From the NCBI GenBank assembly GCA_963770995.1, contig CAVYRS010000003.1, positions 496,001 through 560,000 of the forward strand: 64,000 nt of DNA, written 5' to 3'. This DNA comes from CAVSWN01 sp963770995 (lineage in GTDB: Bacteria; Acidobacteriota; Vicinamibacteria; Vicinamibacterales; CAVVIG01). Positions within the stretch are counted from its first letter, which is position 1. Each line of letters begins with the position of its first letter. The notes beneath the pieces were generated by a model. It ran no database searches. It saw nothing but the letters and a program-made list of their open reading frames with translations, and was not told where the DNA came from. The translations under genes and the position numbers were made by a program. Of the stretch, positions 1-10,414 are shown piece by piece.

Positions 1-405
1 GACGATCATCTTCTCCGCCACTTCGGCGTTCTGCGCCGCGTGCGCGACGTCGAACGACACGAGCGAGAGCGCGTTCAGCTTGCGCGCGTCGCTGTGGCAC
101 GAGACGCAGTAACGTTTGATGACGGCGTTGTGATCGGGTTGGGCGACAGCGTGGGAGGCCGCGGGCTTCGGCGGCGTGGTCGTGCGCGGCGTTTGCGTCG
201 TGCGCGGCGTGGCCGGCTTGGCGACCGTCCTGCCCTGAGCCTGTCGAAGGGGCCTGCCCTGAGACTGTCGCCCCTCGACGTTGCTCGGGGCGACCCTGAG
301 GCTCTCGAAGGGTCGAAGGGGAGCTTTTTGCGCGAGCCCGTGTTTCTCTGCAGCACACACACATACAATCGCGGCGCAGAGAAACACCAACCGGGCGCTC
401 GTCAT
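1..405 (-). CDS. Planctomycete-type cytochrome c domain protein, N-terminal part (runs off the window)
   Basis: The reverse strand is open without a stop from an ATG at 405 to the window edge, giving 135 residues. Residues 1-19 form a hydrophobic signal peptide, so the product is exported. A heme c attachment motif CVSCH lies at about residues 100-104, followed by a segment resembling the start of planctomycete-type cytochrome c (PSCyt/DUF1592-type) proteins, which are periplasmic, often multi-domain, proteins of uncertain substrate. Between the signal peptide and the heme motif, residues about 30-60 are encoded by copies of a dispersed repeat (core CCCTGAGCCTGTCGAAGGG) and are followed by a Thr/Pro-rich linker. 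The family call rests on the N-terminus only. It is divergent from the SET gene, with a 133-base gap that must hold both promoters. Confidence 0.6.
   Translation of the reverse strand, partial: MTSARLVFLCAAIVCVCAAEKHGLAQKAPLRPFESLRVAPSNVEGRQSQGRPLRQAQGRTVAKPATPRTTQTPRTTTPPKPAASHAVAQPDHNAVIKRYCVSCHSDARKLNALSLVSFDVAHAAQNAEVAEKMIV
232..322. repeat. CCCTGAGCCTGTCGAAGGG-type repeats, degenerate cluster
   Basis: Three close or degenerate copies of the CCCTGAGCCTGTCGAAGGG word lie in both orientations inside the cytochrome c gene and keep its frame open. The same word recurs inside the genes at 28410-29417 and 41063-43147, with degenerate copies in the cytochrome P450 gene and the creatininase-like gene. 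Confidence 0.8.
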
Positions 406-538
406 CCAGTCGCTCCCGAGCAAATTCTACACCTGAATTTTGGCCTAACCGCCACGATTTACAATCAGTTACAAGGGTTGGATTTCCTCGGAAAATAGGG
501 CGCCCGACCGTCCAGCCCGGGTCGCAAACAGGGGCACG

Positions 539-2023
539 ATGTCACGTTCGCAAAGGGAGATCCAGGTTCGCGCGCTGATGCGGGCCGGTGCCGTCGCCGA
601 GGCTGCCGGCAACCTGCGCGAGGCCGCCCGGGCCTATCGCACAGCTGCGGCCGCCGCGAGGCCAGGGTCAACCGCAAGAGGCGCATCACGGGCGCACGCA
701 CGCGCGCTTCATGGGCTCGGGCACGTGCTTCAGCGGCAGGGCCGCTATGGCGCCGCGGCGTCCGTGCTGGCCCGGGCGATCCGCACGGCGGAGCGCGCAT
801 TCGGGCGCCACTCGCTTGCGCTCGCTCGAACGCTCAATGAGCTCGGGATCTGCTTCAAGTACCTCGGGCGATTTCTCGAGGCCGGATCTCTCTATCAGCG
901 GGCGCTCAACATTCTGGAATCACGATTGGGCGCGCGCCACGCGGAGACGGCGTCCATCTACCACAATCTGGGCGGTCTCGAGCATTCGGCAGGCAACTGG
1001 GCACGCGGGGAGCCGTTCGCCCGCATGTCGGTGCGAATTCGCAAGCGCGCCCTCGGCTCGCGCCATCCCATCGTCGCGCACGACATGACCGCGCTCGCGG
1101 CGCTGCTGGATCGGCAGAAGAAGTACGACGAGGCGGAGCGCCTCTACAAAGCGTCAATCGCCATCTTCGAACGGGAGCACGGGCCGGAGCATCCCGAGGT
1201 CTCGGTCGCTCTCAACAACCTGGCGGCCGTTCATCATGCGCGTGGTCGGCCGAAGCAGGCCGAGCTGCTGTACCGCCGCGCGCTCGACATCGACACGACG
1301 CACCTCGGCGCGGATCACCCGCGCGTGGGCTTCTGCGCGAACAACCTCGCCACCCTGCTGAAGTCGCGTGGACGATTGTCGGAAGCCGCCCATTTCTTCC
1401 GGGAAGCGCTCCGCGTCTTCACGCGCGCGCTTGGCGCGCAGCATCCGAACGTCGGCGTCTGCCTGGAGAACTACGCGGAGGTCCTTCGCGCGCTGGGACG
1501 CCGCCGCGAAGCGGACGCCTGCGAGCGGCGCGCGGCGCGGATTCTCGCGCGCGTCGAGGCGGTGAACGACGACGGCGTCGCAATGACCGGGACGATCAAC
1601 CCGATGTACGCGCGGTTCCGCCTCATCGCCAAGAAGTCGCGCATCCATCGTCTCGGCGTCTACACGGAAGAGCCCATTCCGCCGCAGCGCCTCGTGATCG
1701 AGTACACAGGCGAGCCCATCTCCCGGCGCGAGGGGAAGCGGCGCTGGGATCCCAAGCGGAGCTACCTTTTCTACATCGATCCGTACTGGCAAATTGACGG
1801 CGCGATCGGCGGGAGCGGCGCCGAGATCATCAACCACTCGTGCGATCCCAATCTGCGCGCGCGGCTCGCGCACAGACGCATCTGGTACTTCAGCCGTCGA
1901 GCGATTGCGCGCGGAGAGGAGTTGACGGTGGATTACCGGTATGACTCTGACTTGAAGCCGATGCCTTGTCGCTGCGGCGCGCCGACGTGCCGGGGGACGA
2001 TGAACCTCGCGCCTGGATCGTGA
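539..2023 (+). CDS. TPR-repeat / SET-domain protein lysine methyltransferase
   Basis: This 494-residue protein has two parts. Residues about 30-340 are kinesin-light-chain-like TPR repeats with the roughly 42-residue period of the TPR_10/TPR_12 type, a protein-binding scaffold. Residues about 355-480 form a SET domain with the hallmark SAM/substrate motifs: NHSCDPN at about 432-438 and GEELTVDY at about 458-465. A post-SET cysteine cluster CRC...C follows at about 476-484. SET enzymes transfer methyl groups from S-adenosylmethionine to protein lysines. No signal peptide is seen, so the product is probably cytoplasmic. It stands alone, divergent from the cytochrome gene. The domain assignment is strong; the substrate is unknown. 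Fusion of TPR and SET in one bacterial protein is uncommon. Confidence 0.88.
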   Translation: MSRSQREIQVRALMRAGAVAEAAGNLREAARAYRTAAAAARPGSTARGASRAHARALHGLGHVLQRQGRYGAAASVLARAIRTAERAFGRHSLALARTLNELGICFKYLGRFLEAGSLYQRALNILESRLGARHAETASIYHNLGGLEHSAGNWARGEPFARMSVRIRKRALGSRHPIVAHDMTALAALLDRQKKYDEAERLYKASIAIFEREHGPEHPEVSVALNNLAAVHHARGRPKQAELLYRRALDIDTTHLGADHPRVGFCANNLATLLKSRGRLSEAAHFFREALRVFTRALGAQHPNVGVCLENYAEVLRALGRRREADACERRAARILARVEAVNDDGVAMTGTINPMYARFRLIAKKSRIHRLGVYTEEPIPPQRLVIEYTGEPISRREGKRRWDPKRSYLFYIDPYWQIDGAIGGSGAEIINHSCDPNLRARLAHRRIWYFSRRAIARGEELTVDYRYDSDLKPMPCRCGAPTCRGTMNLAPGS

Positions 2024-2032
2024 GCGCGAGGA

Positions 2033-2118
2033 AGTTAGAAGTCTGAAGTCTGAAGTCTGAAGTCCGAAGTCCGAAGACTGCCGACTCAGCCTTCAGACTT
2101 CAGATTTGAGACTTGAGC
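2033..2118. repeat. Tandem-word inverted repeat (GAAGTCT word)
   Basis: Several copies of a 7-base word GAAGTCT/GAAGTCC in tandem are followed, after about 15 bases, by the reverse-complement words CTTCAGACTTCAG. Together they can fold into a long imperfect hairpin just after the SET gene. It may act as a bidirectional transcription end, but no T-run is seen. Confidence 0.8.
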
Positions 2119-2505
2119 CCTTGGCCGGCTAGTCGACTTTCCTTCCACCCTTGATGCTGGGAACAACGTTCCGGTGTTGGCGAGCTCGAACTTGCCTTTC
2201 ACGCGATGCTGCGCGCCGGTGAACGCGCCGCGCTCGTGCCCGAACAGCTGGCTGTCGAGCAGCGTCTCGCTGAGCGCCGCCGCGTTGAAGGCGACGAACG
2301 GCCGCGATTCTCTCGCGGAGGAATTGTGAACGGTTCGCGCCAGGATCGTCTTGCCGGTGCCCGATTCGCCGAGGATCAGAATCGGCAGGTCTGTTTTGGC
2401 CGCTATGCGCGCGCGCGTGAGGCACGCCTGCATCCCGGCATCGTCGGAGCAGAAATCGTCCAGCGTGGCATCGGTGTCGTCGTAGGCGTGGACGGGCGCG
2501 GCCAA
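2086..2505 (-). pseudogene. Sigma-54-dependent activator AAA+ fragment
   Basis: About 110 residues match the start of the AAA+ domain of sigma-54 activators: Walker A GESGTGKT at residues 46-53 and the sigma-54 contact loop GAFTGA at 93-98. The match stops just before the Walker B region (after GKFELANTGTLF) and runs into unrelated sequence and the GAAGTCT repeat. The receiver/sensor domain, the rest of the ATPase and the DNA-binding helix-turn-helix are all missing. A TTG at 2505 opens this frame, but a stop lies a few codons upstream. It is best read as a remnant rather than a working regulator. Confidence 0.7.
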
Positions 2506-2642
2506 TCGATTCTGCGGCGCATCTTCTCATTGACGGTCGCGCCGGGCGAAACGCCGGTGTCGTGGCCCGGAATGGTCGAGGTTGGCTGCTGTGCTTGACG
2601 GAAACCCGATTTCGCCGTTGAGTAGCCGCGCGGAGGTGCAGC

Positions 2643-3161
2643 ATGAGCATCCATCGACCGGCCGGAGCCCTCATCCTGTCGCTCGCGATCGCGTTCGCCG
2701 CGTGCGACGACGACTACTACAGACGGGTGCGCGTGCGAGCCTCGCTGAACGAGCCATCGGCGTTTGGCCCGCCCGCGCCGTTCGCGGGCGCGAGCGTCTT
2801 CCCGTCCACGATCGGATTCACTGCGGTTCCCGTATTCCGGTGCCCGTCGATCTCGCCGTTCTCTTCGACCTTCTCGCTGTTCATCGATCAGCGTGGCGGT
2901 TCCGATGTCTTCCTGGATGACATCGTCTTCGTCTTCGTCGATGTCTCGGATCATCGGTCGCCGCTGCAGCTGACGCGCGGCGATCTCACAACGATGTTCG
3001 GGTCGACGCTGGTTTCCGCCGGCGCGACGCGCACCTTCCGCTTCAGTCCTCAGTTCGGGTGCGGGTTCATCTCGGTGCCCAGCCTGCTGGTGATCGACCT
3101 GTCGGTCCTGAATCGGAGCGGCGTGAGCCACCGAAACAGGCTGACCGCCTTTGTCCGGTGA
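2643..3161 (+). CDS. Putative lipoprotein of unknown function
   Basis: The ATG at 2643 follows a good ribosome binding site (GGAGGTG at about 2632-2638). The 172-residue product begins with a signal peptide ending in a lipobox-like FAAC (Cys at about residue 21), so it is probably lipid-anchored. The rest is rich in Phe, Ser and Val and looks like beta-sandwich sequence. No recognised domain or catalytic motif is visible. Nothing in the neighbourhood, which is gene fragments on the other strand, indicates its role. Confidence 0.6.
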   Translation: MSIHRPAGALILSLAIAFAACDDDYYRRVRVRASLNEPSAFGPPAPFAGASVFPSTIGFTAVPVFRCPSISPFSSTFSLFIDQRGGSDVFLDDIVFVFVDVSDHRSPLQLTRGDLTTMFGSTLVSAGATRTFRFSPQFGCGFISVPSLLVIDLSVLNRSGVSHRNRLTAFVR

Positions 3162-3169
3162 GTTGAGAA

Positions 3170-3450
3170 CTACTGCGCGGGACCGGAGGCCATCGATTCG
3201 CGAATCTGGCGGAGCGGCTCCACGGCGTAGCTGGCGAGCGACCGCCGGCCGATGATGACTGCGGCGCGGCCCGTCATCCCGGGCAGCACGGGGCGGCGCA
3301 GACGCAGGCCAGCCCCTCGGCCAACCGGCGCTCGAAGGCCGACCACTGACCACGCCGCATGGCCGACAGCCCGACGTCAAACCAGGAGAAGTCGACGCCG
3401 CCGACGGAAAACGCGTGACGATCCCAGAACGCACTCGACCGCGGCGTCAT
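3170..3450 (-). pseudogene. Chimeric remnant: unknown N-terminus joined to HlyD-like C-terminus
   Basis: The start codon at 3450 overlaps the stop of the upstream amidohydrolase gene (ATGA), which suggests real translational coupling. About 48 residues of an unrecognised N-terminus (MTPRSSAFWDRHAF...) are followed, after a frame change near 3295, by some 40 residues ending at a TAG at 3170. That second part resembles the C-terminal end of HlyD-type membrane fusion proteins (PGMTGRAAVIIGRRSL then a Leu/Arg-rich helix). The lipoyl and coiled-coil parts of a fusion protein are absent. It reads as a deletion product joining the start of one gene to the end of another. The HlyD resemblance is by eye only. 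Confidence 0.45.
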
Positions 3451-5443
3451 GACACGCCGCTCCACTCGACATAGCCCTCCTCGATGGCGTCGTCGGGCCG
3501 GGCCCCGAAGCGGTCGAGCAGCTCCGTGACGACCGCCGCCTTGTCCTGCGCATCGCGGCGCGACCAGGTGCGCGACTTCACCTCGACGAAGTAGCCGTCG
3601 GCGGCGGATTCAGCAGGCGATCGACGTGCACGTAGAACTGGACGCCGCGGTAGGCGACGAGCCAGCGGCGGCGATCCTTCTCGACCTCGCGCTCGCGCGC
3701 CGGCTTGAAGTACTCGCGGTAGAAGCGCGGCGAGTGCGTCGCGGGCGCGAAGAAGCGCGAGCGGAACAGCAGCACCGATCCGAACGCGGCCTCGCGCGAC
3801 GGACCGGTCAGCGTCAGCCGCGCGCGGGCGCTGCACGACCTGCTCCTGCTCGTCGAGGAACTCGTCTTCCCGATAGCGCAGCCGACCCTGCCCCGGATCG
3901 TCGAAGAAGAAGTAGGTGTCGTACTGGTGGTAGTGCACCGCGCGCATGCACCGTGATGTCGTCGCTCGCGAGCGCCTGCGACACCGCGTCGGGCGAGGCC
4001 AGGCGCGCCTTCACCTGGATCTCGAAGCTCTCCTGCTCGGCGGCGCCGCCGATCGCGACCAGCTTCTGCAGCACGCTCTGCTCGCGCCGGATCAGGAACG
4101 CGTCGATGCGCCGCGCCACGTCCCGGGCGGCCGGCCGCGAGCGCCGTCTTCGTCCAGCGTCAGCAGCCGGCGGTCGCGCATCAGCCAGCGGCCGTCGCAC
4201 ATCGACGTCGACGACGTCGGTCGACCTTGCCGGCGTAGACGAGCTGCGAATAGACCGCGTTCGGATCGCGTGCGAAGCGCGGCGCGTTGTGGACCTGATC
4301 GAGATCGACCACGATCAGGTCGGCGCGCTTGCCGACTTCGAGCGATCCGGTGAGGTCACCGAAGGTGCATGGCGCGGGCGCCGATGCGGGTCGCCATCGC
4401 CAGCGCCGTGCGCGCCGGCAGCGCCGTCGGATCGCCGCTCGACGCCCTTGGCGAGGAGCGCCGCCAGCCGCATCTCCTCGAACATGTCGAGGTCGTTGTT
4501 CGACGCCGTGCCGTCGGTGCCGATGCCCACCATCGACGCCGCAGCTCGAGCATCTTCGCGACCGGCGCGATGCCCGATCCGAGCTTCAGGTTGCTCGTCG
4601 GGTTGTGGGCGACGCCGGCGCCGGCGCTTCTTCGAGCGTCGCGCATCTCTCCCTCGTCCACGTGCACGCAGTGCGCCGCGAGCACGCGCGCGTCGAACAG
4701 CCGCTGCTTCGATCACCCACGGCACCACCGGCATGCCGTGCTCGCGCCGCGACTGTTCCACCTCGAACGCCGTCTCCGCGAGATGCGTGTGCAGCGGGAC
4801 GTCGAACTCGACGGCCAGCTCCGCGCAGGCGCGAAGAATCTCGACCGTGCAGGTGTACGGGCGCATGCGGCGCGGGCGCGGGGACGACCAGCGGGTGCCC
4901 CTTCCAGCGCGCGATGAAGTCGCGCGCGCGGGCGAGCGAGTCCTCGAAGCTCGCCGCATCCGGCGACGGAAACTTGAGCACCGTCTGGGCGCAGAGCGCG
5001 CGCACGCCGGCGGCGGCCGCGGCTTCGGCCACGGACTCCTCGAAGTAGTACATGTCGGCGAAGCACGTGGTGCCCGAGCGAATCATCTCGGCGCACGCGA
5101 GCCTGGTGCCGAGCGCCACGAACTCCGGCGTCACGAACTCGCGCTCGACCGGCATCATGTAGCCCATCAGCCAGACGTCGAGCCGCAGGTCGTCGGCCAG
5201 ACCGCGCAGGAGCGTCATCGGCGCGTGCGTGTGGGCGTTGACGAGACCGGGCATCACGACGCGGCCGCGGCAGTCGACGGTCTCGGCGGCCCTGATAGTC
5301 GCGACTCGATCGCGCCCACCTCGACAATCGCGCCCCGCCGCGATCGCCACGGCGCCCGGATTCCACACCGTGAAGTGCTCGTCCATGGTCACGACGTGGG
5401 CGTTGGTCAGCAGGAGATCGCAGGACTGGGACACGGTAGCCAT
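3447..5443 (-). CDS. Amidohydrolase (MtaD/ATZ-like) fused to a C-terminal CYTH domain; frameshifted in this sequence
   Basis: Joining the frames gives one protein of about 660 residues. The N-terminal two thirds is an amidohydrolase of the 5-methylthioadenosine/S-adenosylhomocysteine deaminase-like group: metal motif NAHTHAP, then HTHLAE, AAHCVHVDEGEM and GIGTDGTASNNDLDMFEEM, then the beta-sandwich end LEVGKRADLIVVDLDQ. The last roughly 180 residues form a CYTH-type domain (EIQVKARL, QYDTYFFF, LRYREDEFLDE, RFYREYFKP, EVKSRTWSRRDA). CYTH proteins act on triphosphorylated compounds. I believe such fusions occur in related bacteria, but cannot check. At least ten single-base frame changes are spread along the gene, yet almost no nonsense changes or loss of motifs, so the gene is probably intact in the organism. 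MATVSQ at 5443 is the preferred start. Confidence 0.72.
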
Positions 5444-5448
5444 CTCAA

Positions 5449-5519
5449 ATGCAACCACGAAGTCACGAAACCACGAAGAAGAAAACCACTAGTGTCTTCG
5501 TGTTTTCGTGGTTGCATCT
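5449..5519. repeat. CCACGAAG-word inverted repeat
   Basis: Arms built from the word CCACGAAG (GCAACCACGAAGTCACGAAA) and its complement (TTCGTGTTTTCGTGGTTGC) flank a short AT-richer centre. The element fills the gap between glycogen phosphorylase and the amidohydrolase, both on the reverse strand. Sister copies lie at 40218, 40962, 50937 and 57401. Confidence 0.85.
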
Positions 5520-5522
5520 GTT

Positions 5523-7987
5523 CTAGACGCTAACTGCCTTACCGATCGGCGCCGCGCCCCAAATCCTTTGCGAGTACTCGCGGATCGCCCGGTCCGAGGA
5601 GAAGCGGCCCACGCGGGCGACGGTGAGAATCGACTTCCGCGTCCAGGTGTCGCGATCCGCGAACGCCTCGTCGACTTCGTTCTGGCAGTCCACGTACGAG
5701 TCGTAGTCGGCGAACAGCAGGTATTCGTCCCGGCCCAGCAGCTCATCGAGCGTCGGCCGAAACAGATTGGCGTCGCCGCGCGACAGCCGGCCCGAGCCGA
5801 TGAAGTCGAGCACCCGGCGCAGGCGCTCGTTCGACTCGACAATCGCCCGCGGCGAATACCCGCCGGCCTTCGTCGCTCGAACCTGGTCCGTCGTCAACCC
5901 GAAGAGAAAGAAATTCTCCGGGCCCACGGCGTCGCGGATCTCGACGTTGGCGCCGTCGAGCGTGCCGATGGTCAGCGCGCCGTTCATCGCGAACTTCATG
6001 TTCCCCGTGCCGGACGCCTCCGTGCTCGCCATCGAAATCTGCTCGGACAGGTCCGCGCCGGGGTAGATGCGCGAGGCGTTCTTCACGTTGAAGTCGGGGA
6101 GAAACACGACCTTGAGCCGGTCACGGAGCCGGCTGTCGTTGTTGACGACCTCTCCAATCGACGTGATCAGCTTGATGATCAGCTTGGCGGCCGCGTACCC
6201 GGGCGCGGCCTTGCCCGACACGATCACCGTCCTGGGTTCGCCGGCATCGGGCGCGTCGAGGAGATCCAGATACCGCGTGACCATGTGCAGCGCGTTGAGG
6301 TGCTGCCGCTTGTACTCGTGAAGCCGTTTGACCTGTACGTCGAAGAGCGAGTCGGGATCGACCTGCAGCCCGACGCGCCGATGAATCTCGTTGGCGAGCG
6401 TGACTTTGTTCGCCCGCCGCATCCGGCGCCACGACTCGCGGAACGCGGCATCGTCGGCGAACCGCTCCAGGCGCGGCAGCTGCCCTTCCGCGTCGCGGAT
6501 CCACTCGTCGCCGATTGCATCGGTAATCAGCCGCGTGAGATCCGGATTGCATTCGACCATCCAGCGCCGCGGCGTGACGCCGTTTGTCACGTTGTGAAAG
6601 CGCTCGGGGAACAGGTCGTAGAAATCCTTCAGGACGCCGTGCTTGAGCAGCTCCGTGTGCAGCGCGGCGACGCCGTTGACGGCATGGCTGCCGACCGTTG
6701 CCAGGTGCGCCATCCGCACCCACTTCTCGCCGTGCTCGTTGATCAGCGACACCCGCGCGAGGCGGGCCTCGTCGTTGGGGTACCGCTCACGGACCTCGTC
6801 GAGGAAGCGGCGATTGATCTCGAAGATGATCTCGAGGTGCCGCGGCAGGAGACCGCCGAAGAGCGGCAGCGACCATTGCTCGAGCGCTTCGGACAGGAGC
6901 GTGTGGTTCGTGTAGGAGAACGTCTGCGTCGTGACGGCCCAGGCCGCGTCCCACTCCATCAAGTGCTCGTCCACGAGCAGCCGCATCAGCTCGGCCACCG
7001 CAATCGCCGGATGCGTGTCGTTCAGTTGCGCGGCGAAATGCTCGTGGAATTTGTCGAGCGGATTGTCCACCCGCAGGTGCAGGCGCAGCATGTCCTGCAG
7101 TGAACACGAGACGAAGAAATACTGCTGCTCGAGGCGGAGCTGCTTGCCCCGCAGCAGCTGATCGTTGGGATACAGCACCTTGGTCAGGTTCTCCGACGCC
7201 ACCTGCCGCTCGACGGCGCCGTGATAGTCGCCCTCGTTGAACGCGGAAAAATCGAACGACTCCGGCGCTTCGGACTTCCACAGCCGGAGCAAGGTGGTGG
7301 TCGGCGTGTGATAGCCGATGCCGGCCATGTCGCACGGCGTGCCGTTGACGATGCGATCGGGAAGCCAGCGGACGCGATAGCGGCCGGCCGCATCGGTATA
7401 GGACTCGGTTCGCCCCCGAACTTCACCTGATACGACACTTCCGGAACGGCGATCTCCCAGGGGTTCCCGCGGCGGAGCCACTTGTCGGCGACCTCCACCT
7501 GCCAGCCGTCCCGGATTTCCTGATCGAAGATGCCGAACTCGTAGCGAAGCCCGTAGCCGATCGCCGGCATGTCGAGCGTCGCGAGCGAGTCCAGGAAGCA
7601 CGCGGCGAGGCGTCCCAATCCACCGTTGCCCAGGCCCGGTTCCTCTTCCTGATCGACGAGCTGATCGAAGTCGTGGCCGAGGAATTCAATCGCCTGCTTG
7701 AACTCGTCGACCAGGTTCAGATTGATCAGGTGCTGCCGCAGCTGCGGCCCGAGGAGGAACTCGGCGGAGAAATAGCACACCTGCTTGGTGTTGGTGACGG
7801 TCAGCACGCGCGCCACGTCGACGAAGTGTTCGGTCAGCCGATCGCGCACGGTGAACGCGAGCGCGGTGTACCACTCGTTGGGCGTCGCGAACTCCGCGAC
7901 GCGGCCGACGCGGTAGAAGAGGTTGTCCACGATCGCCCGCGCCAGGCTCTCGGGATCGCTGCCGATGGGGACCCGATCCACAGTCAT
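5523..7987 (-). CDS. glgP: Glycogen/maltodextrin phosphorylase
   Basis: Glycogen phosphorylase releases glucose-1-phosphate from alpha-1,4-glucans with PLP as cofactor. The 2465-base frame encodes about 821 residues once a single-base loss near 7413 is allowed for; that loss lies in a run of five G where six would restore frame. Motifs include YFSAEFLLG near the N-terminus, GNGGLGRLAACF, and the PLP-lysine motif EASGTGNMKFAMNGALTIG near the C-terminus. Length and motifs are normal for the family. It starts divergently from the PQQ dehydrogenase gene. The gap of 94 bases (7988-8081) should hold both promoters. The frameshift is most likely a consensus error in a homopolymer. Confidence 0.93.
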
Positions 7988-8081
7988 AGCCGCCGGATCT
8001 TAATCCCAGCGGACGCCAGGCGAGGCGCTATAATCCGTCACGTTTTCGGCGCTATCCGGCGGTCTTTTCAAGGAGCAGTCC

Positions 8082-10358
8082 ATGAGGCGCGCCCTATTTC
8101 GTCTCACATTCCCCGTATTGGTTCTCACGGCGGCGTTCGCGACGCTCAGCTTGCGGCTCACGGGTCAATCCACCGGCATGCCCAGCACCAAAAACGGCGA
8201 GTGGCCAATGTACACCGCCGATTTGCGGGGCAGCAAATACTCGCCGCTTGAACAGATCGACGCGAGCAACTTCAACAAGCTCGAGGTGGCGTGGCGTTTC
8301 AAGACCGACAACCTCGGGCCGCGCCCCGAGAACAAGCTCGAGGGCACGCCGATCATGGTCGGCGGCATGATCTACGCGACCGCCGGCACGCGCCGGTCGG
8401 TCGTCGCGCTCGACGCGCAAACCGGCGAGCTGAAATGGGTCTACGGCATGGACGAAGGACGCGCGCGCGGCCGCCGCGCCTCGTCAGCTGTCGGGCCGCG
8501 GCCTCTCCTACTGGACCGACGGCAAAGGCGACGATCGGATCGTGTTCGTCACCATCGGCTACCGGCTGGTCGCAGCTGAACGCGAAGACCGGCCAGCCGG
8601 TCGCGTCCTTCGGCAAGAGCGGCATCGTCGATCTGAAAGAAGGCGTCGTCATCGGCAAGGACAAGCAGATCGATCTCGAGCGCGGCGAGATCGGCCTGCA
8701 CTCGACGCCGACCATCGTCGGCGACACGCATCATCGTCGGATCGTCGATGGCCGAAGGGCTCGGCTATCGCTACAGCACGAACGCGAAGGGCCTCGTGCG
8801 CGCGTTCGACGCACGGACCGGCAAGCAGCTCTGGCGCTTCAACACGATTCCGTATCCCGGCGAGCCCGGCAACGAGACCTGGGAAAACGGTTCGTGGGAG
8901 TGGACCGGCAACACCGGCGTGTGGACGCAGATCACCGTCGGATCCCGAAGCCGGTCTCGTCTACCTGCCCGTGGAGTCGCCGACCATCGACGAGTACGGC
9001 GGCAACCGGCCGGGCAACAACCTGTATCGCGGAAAGCCTCGTGGCCGTCGATCTGAAGACCGGCAAGAAGAAGTGGCACTTCCAGCTCGTGCACCATCCG
9101 ATCTGGGATCACGACATCTCGTCGGCGCCGCTGCTGATCGACGCGACGATCGACGGACGCCCGCGCAAGCTGGTTGCGCAGCCGACCAAGCAGAGCTTCC
9201 TCTACGTGTTCGATCGGATCACGGGCCAGCCGATCTGGCCGATGCCGGAAACGACGGTTCCGCAGTCGCGACATGCCCGGCGAGAAAACGTCGCCGACGC
9301 AGCCGATCCCGACCAAGCCGCCGCCGTACGCGCGCACGCACGTCACGACGGACGACGTGATCGATTTCACGCCGGCGCTGCGGCAGACAGGCGCTCGAGA
9401 ACCTGAAGCGCTACCGCTGGGAGCCGACGCCGTTCATTCCGCCCGTTCTGCCCGAGCGGGCAATTGCCTGCGGATCGATCAACGTCGGCAACACGGTCGG
9501 CGGCATCAACTGGCCGGGCGCGTCGTTCGATCCGGAGACGGCGATCTTCTATGGCCAGGCGAACAACTCGTCGGTGACGACGCGGTCGCTGTCGCAAGCC
9601 TACTTCGATCAGATCAAACCCGAAACGCAGGCGAAGAACCGGATGCCGATCTGGGAGGCGGAGTCGGTCGGATGGCGTCCACGGTGAAGGCGGCGGACGC
9701 GGGCGCGGGCGCGGCTTGCGGCCGGCCGGCCCGCCGAAGCAGCCCGAGGTGGCAGGGCTGCGCAGGCGGGAGCGCCTGAAGGTGGACGAGGCGCGCAGGC
9801 GGGCGCACCGCCGGCCGCCGGAGCCGCTGCGGCACCGGCCACGCCGCCCGCTGCCTGGCGGTGGGTTCGGCGGCCGCGGCGGCTTGACGCAGGGCCTCGA
9901 AGGCCTGCCGTTCGTGAAACCGCCGTACGGCGTGCTGACGGCGATCGACTCAACACCGGCACGATCAAGTTCAAGGTGCCGCACGGCGATACGCCGGACG
10001 CGGTGCGCAACGCGCTCGAACGACTGGGGATCAACGTATCCGGAGAAGACCGGACAGGGCGGCAGCGTCGGCCTGATGGTGACGAAGACGCTGGTCGTGG
10101 TCGGCGATCCGCAGCTGACGGCGCCGCCGGGACGCCAGCGCGGCGCCATGCTGCGCGCGTACGACAAGCAGACCGGCAAGGAAGTCGGCGCGGTCTGGAT
10201 GCCCGCCGCAGCAGAGCGGATCGCCGATGACCTACATGATCAACGGCAAGCAATACATCATCGTGGCGGTGAGCGGCGGCAACTACACTGGCGAGTACAT
10301 CGCCTTCGCGCTGCCCGATTCGGCTGTCCGGTCAACCAGCCAGCCGGCCGAGCGTTAG
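8082..10358 (+). CDS. PQQ-dependent dehydrogenase (quinoprotein), frameshifted in this sequence
   Basis: Clear paralogue of the intact quinoprotein at 44714-46864. It starts at ATG 8082 after AAGGAG, has a signal peptide, and follows the eight-bladed PQQ propeller plan: SKYSPLEQID, LEVAWRFKTD, GTPIMVGGMIYATAGTRR, ALDAQTGELKW, then the blade repeats through HGDTPD and a final NGKQYIIVAVSGGNYTGE before TAG 10356-10358. Such enzymes oxidise alcohols or sugars in the periplasm. About ten single-base insertions (e.g. 8459/8460, 8571/8572, 8729/8730, 8939/8940, 9030/9031, 9268/9269, 9389/9390) and one or two losses break the frame. Most insertions can be read as two synonymous third bases in a row. 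I infer a functional gene damaged in the consensus. Confidence 0.8.
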
Positions 10359-10361
10359 CAG

Positions 10362-10383
10362 GCTGCTGAAAAACGCAGCCTGA
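10362..10383. repeat. Short hairpin after the PQQ gene
   Basis: AGGCTGC and GCAGCCT arms around a short A-rich loop, running into tandem GAAGTCA words at 10380-10405 that resemble one arm of the repeat at 2033. Confidence 0.5.
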
Positions 10384-10414
10384 AGTCAGAAGTCAGAAGT
10401 CAGAACACTTCAGC

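Noticed and set aside
2129..2674. 181-codon alternative frame over the sigma-54 fragment
   Set aside because: It lacks any motif, while the other frame has Walker A and GAFTGA; only its last residues might belong to another gene end.
3626..5533. 635-codon open frame on the plus strand
   Set aside because: Antisense to the amidohydrolase-CYTH gene, whose motifs are unmistakable on the other strand.
8082..10358. Genuine pseudogene status for the frameshifted PQQ gene
   Set aside because: Motifs are preserved and nonsense changes are lacking; most indels are synonymous third-base doublets, which fits consensus merging better than decay.
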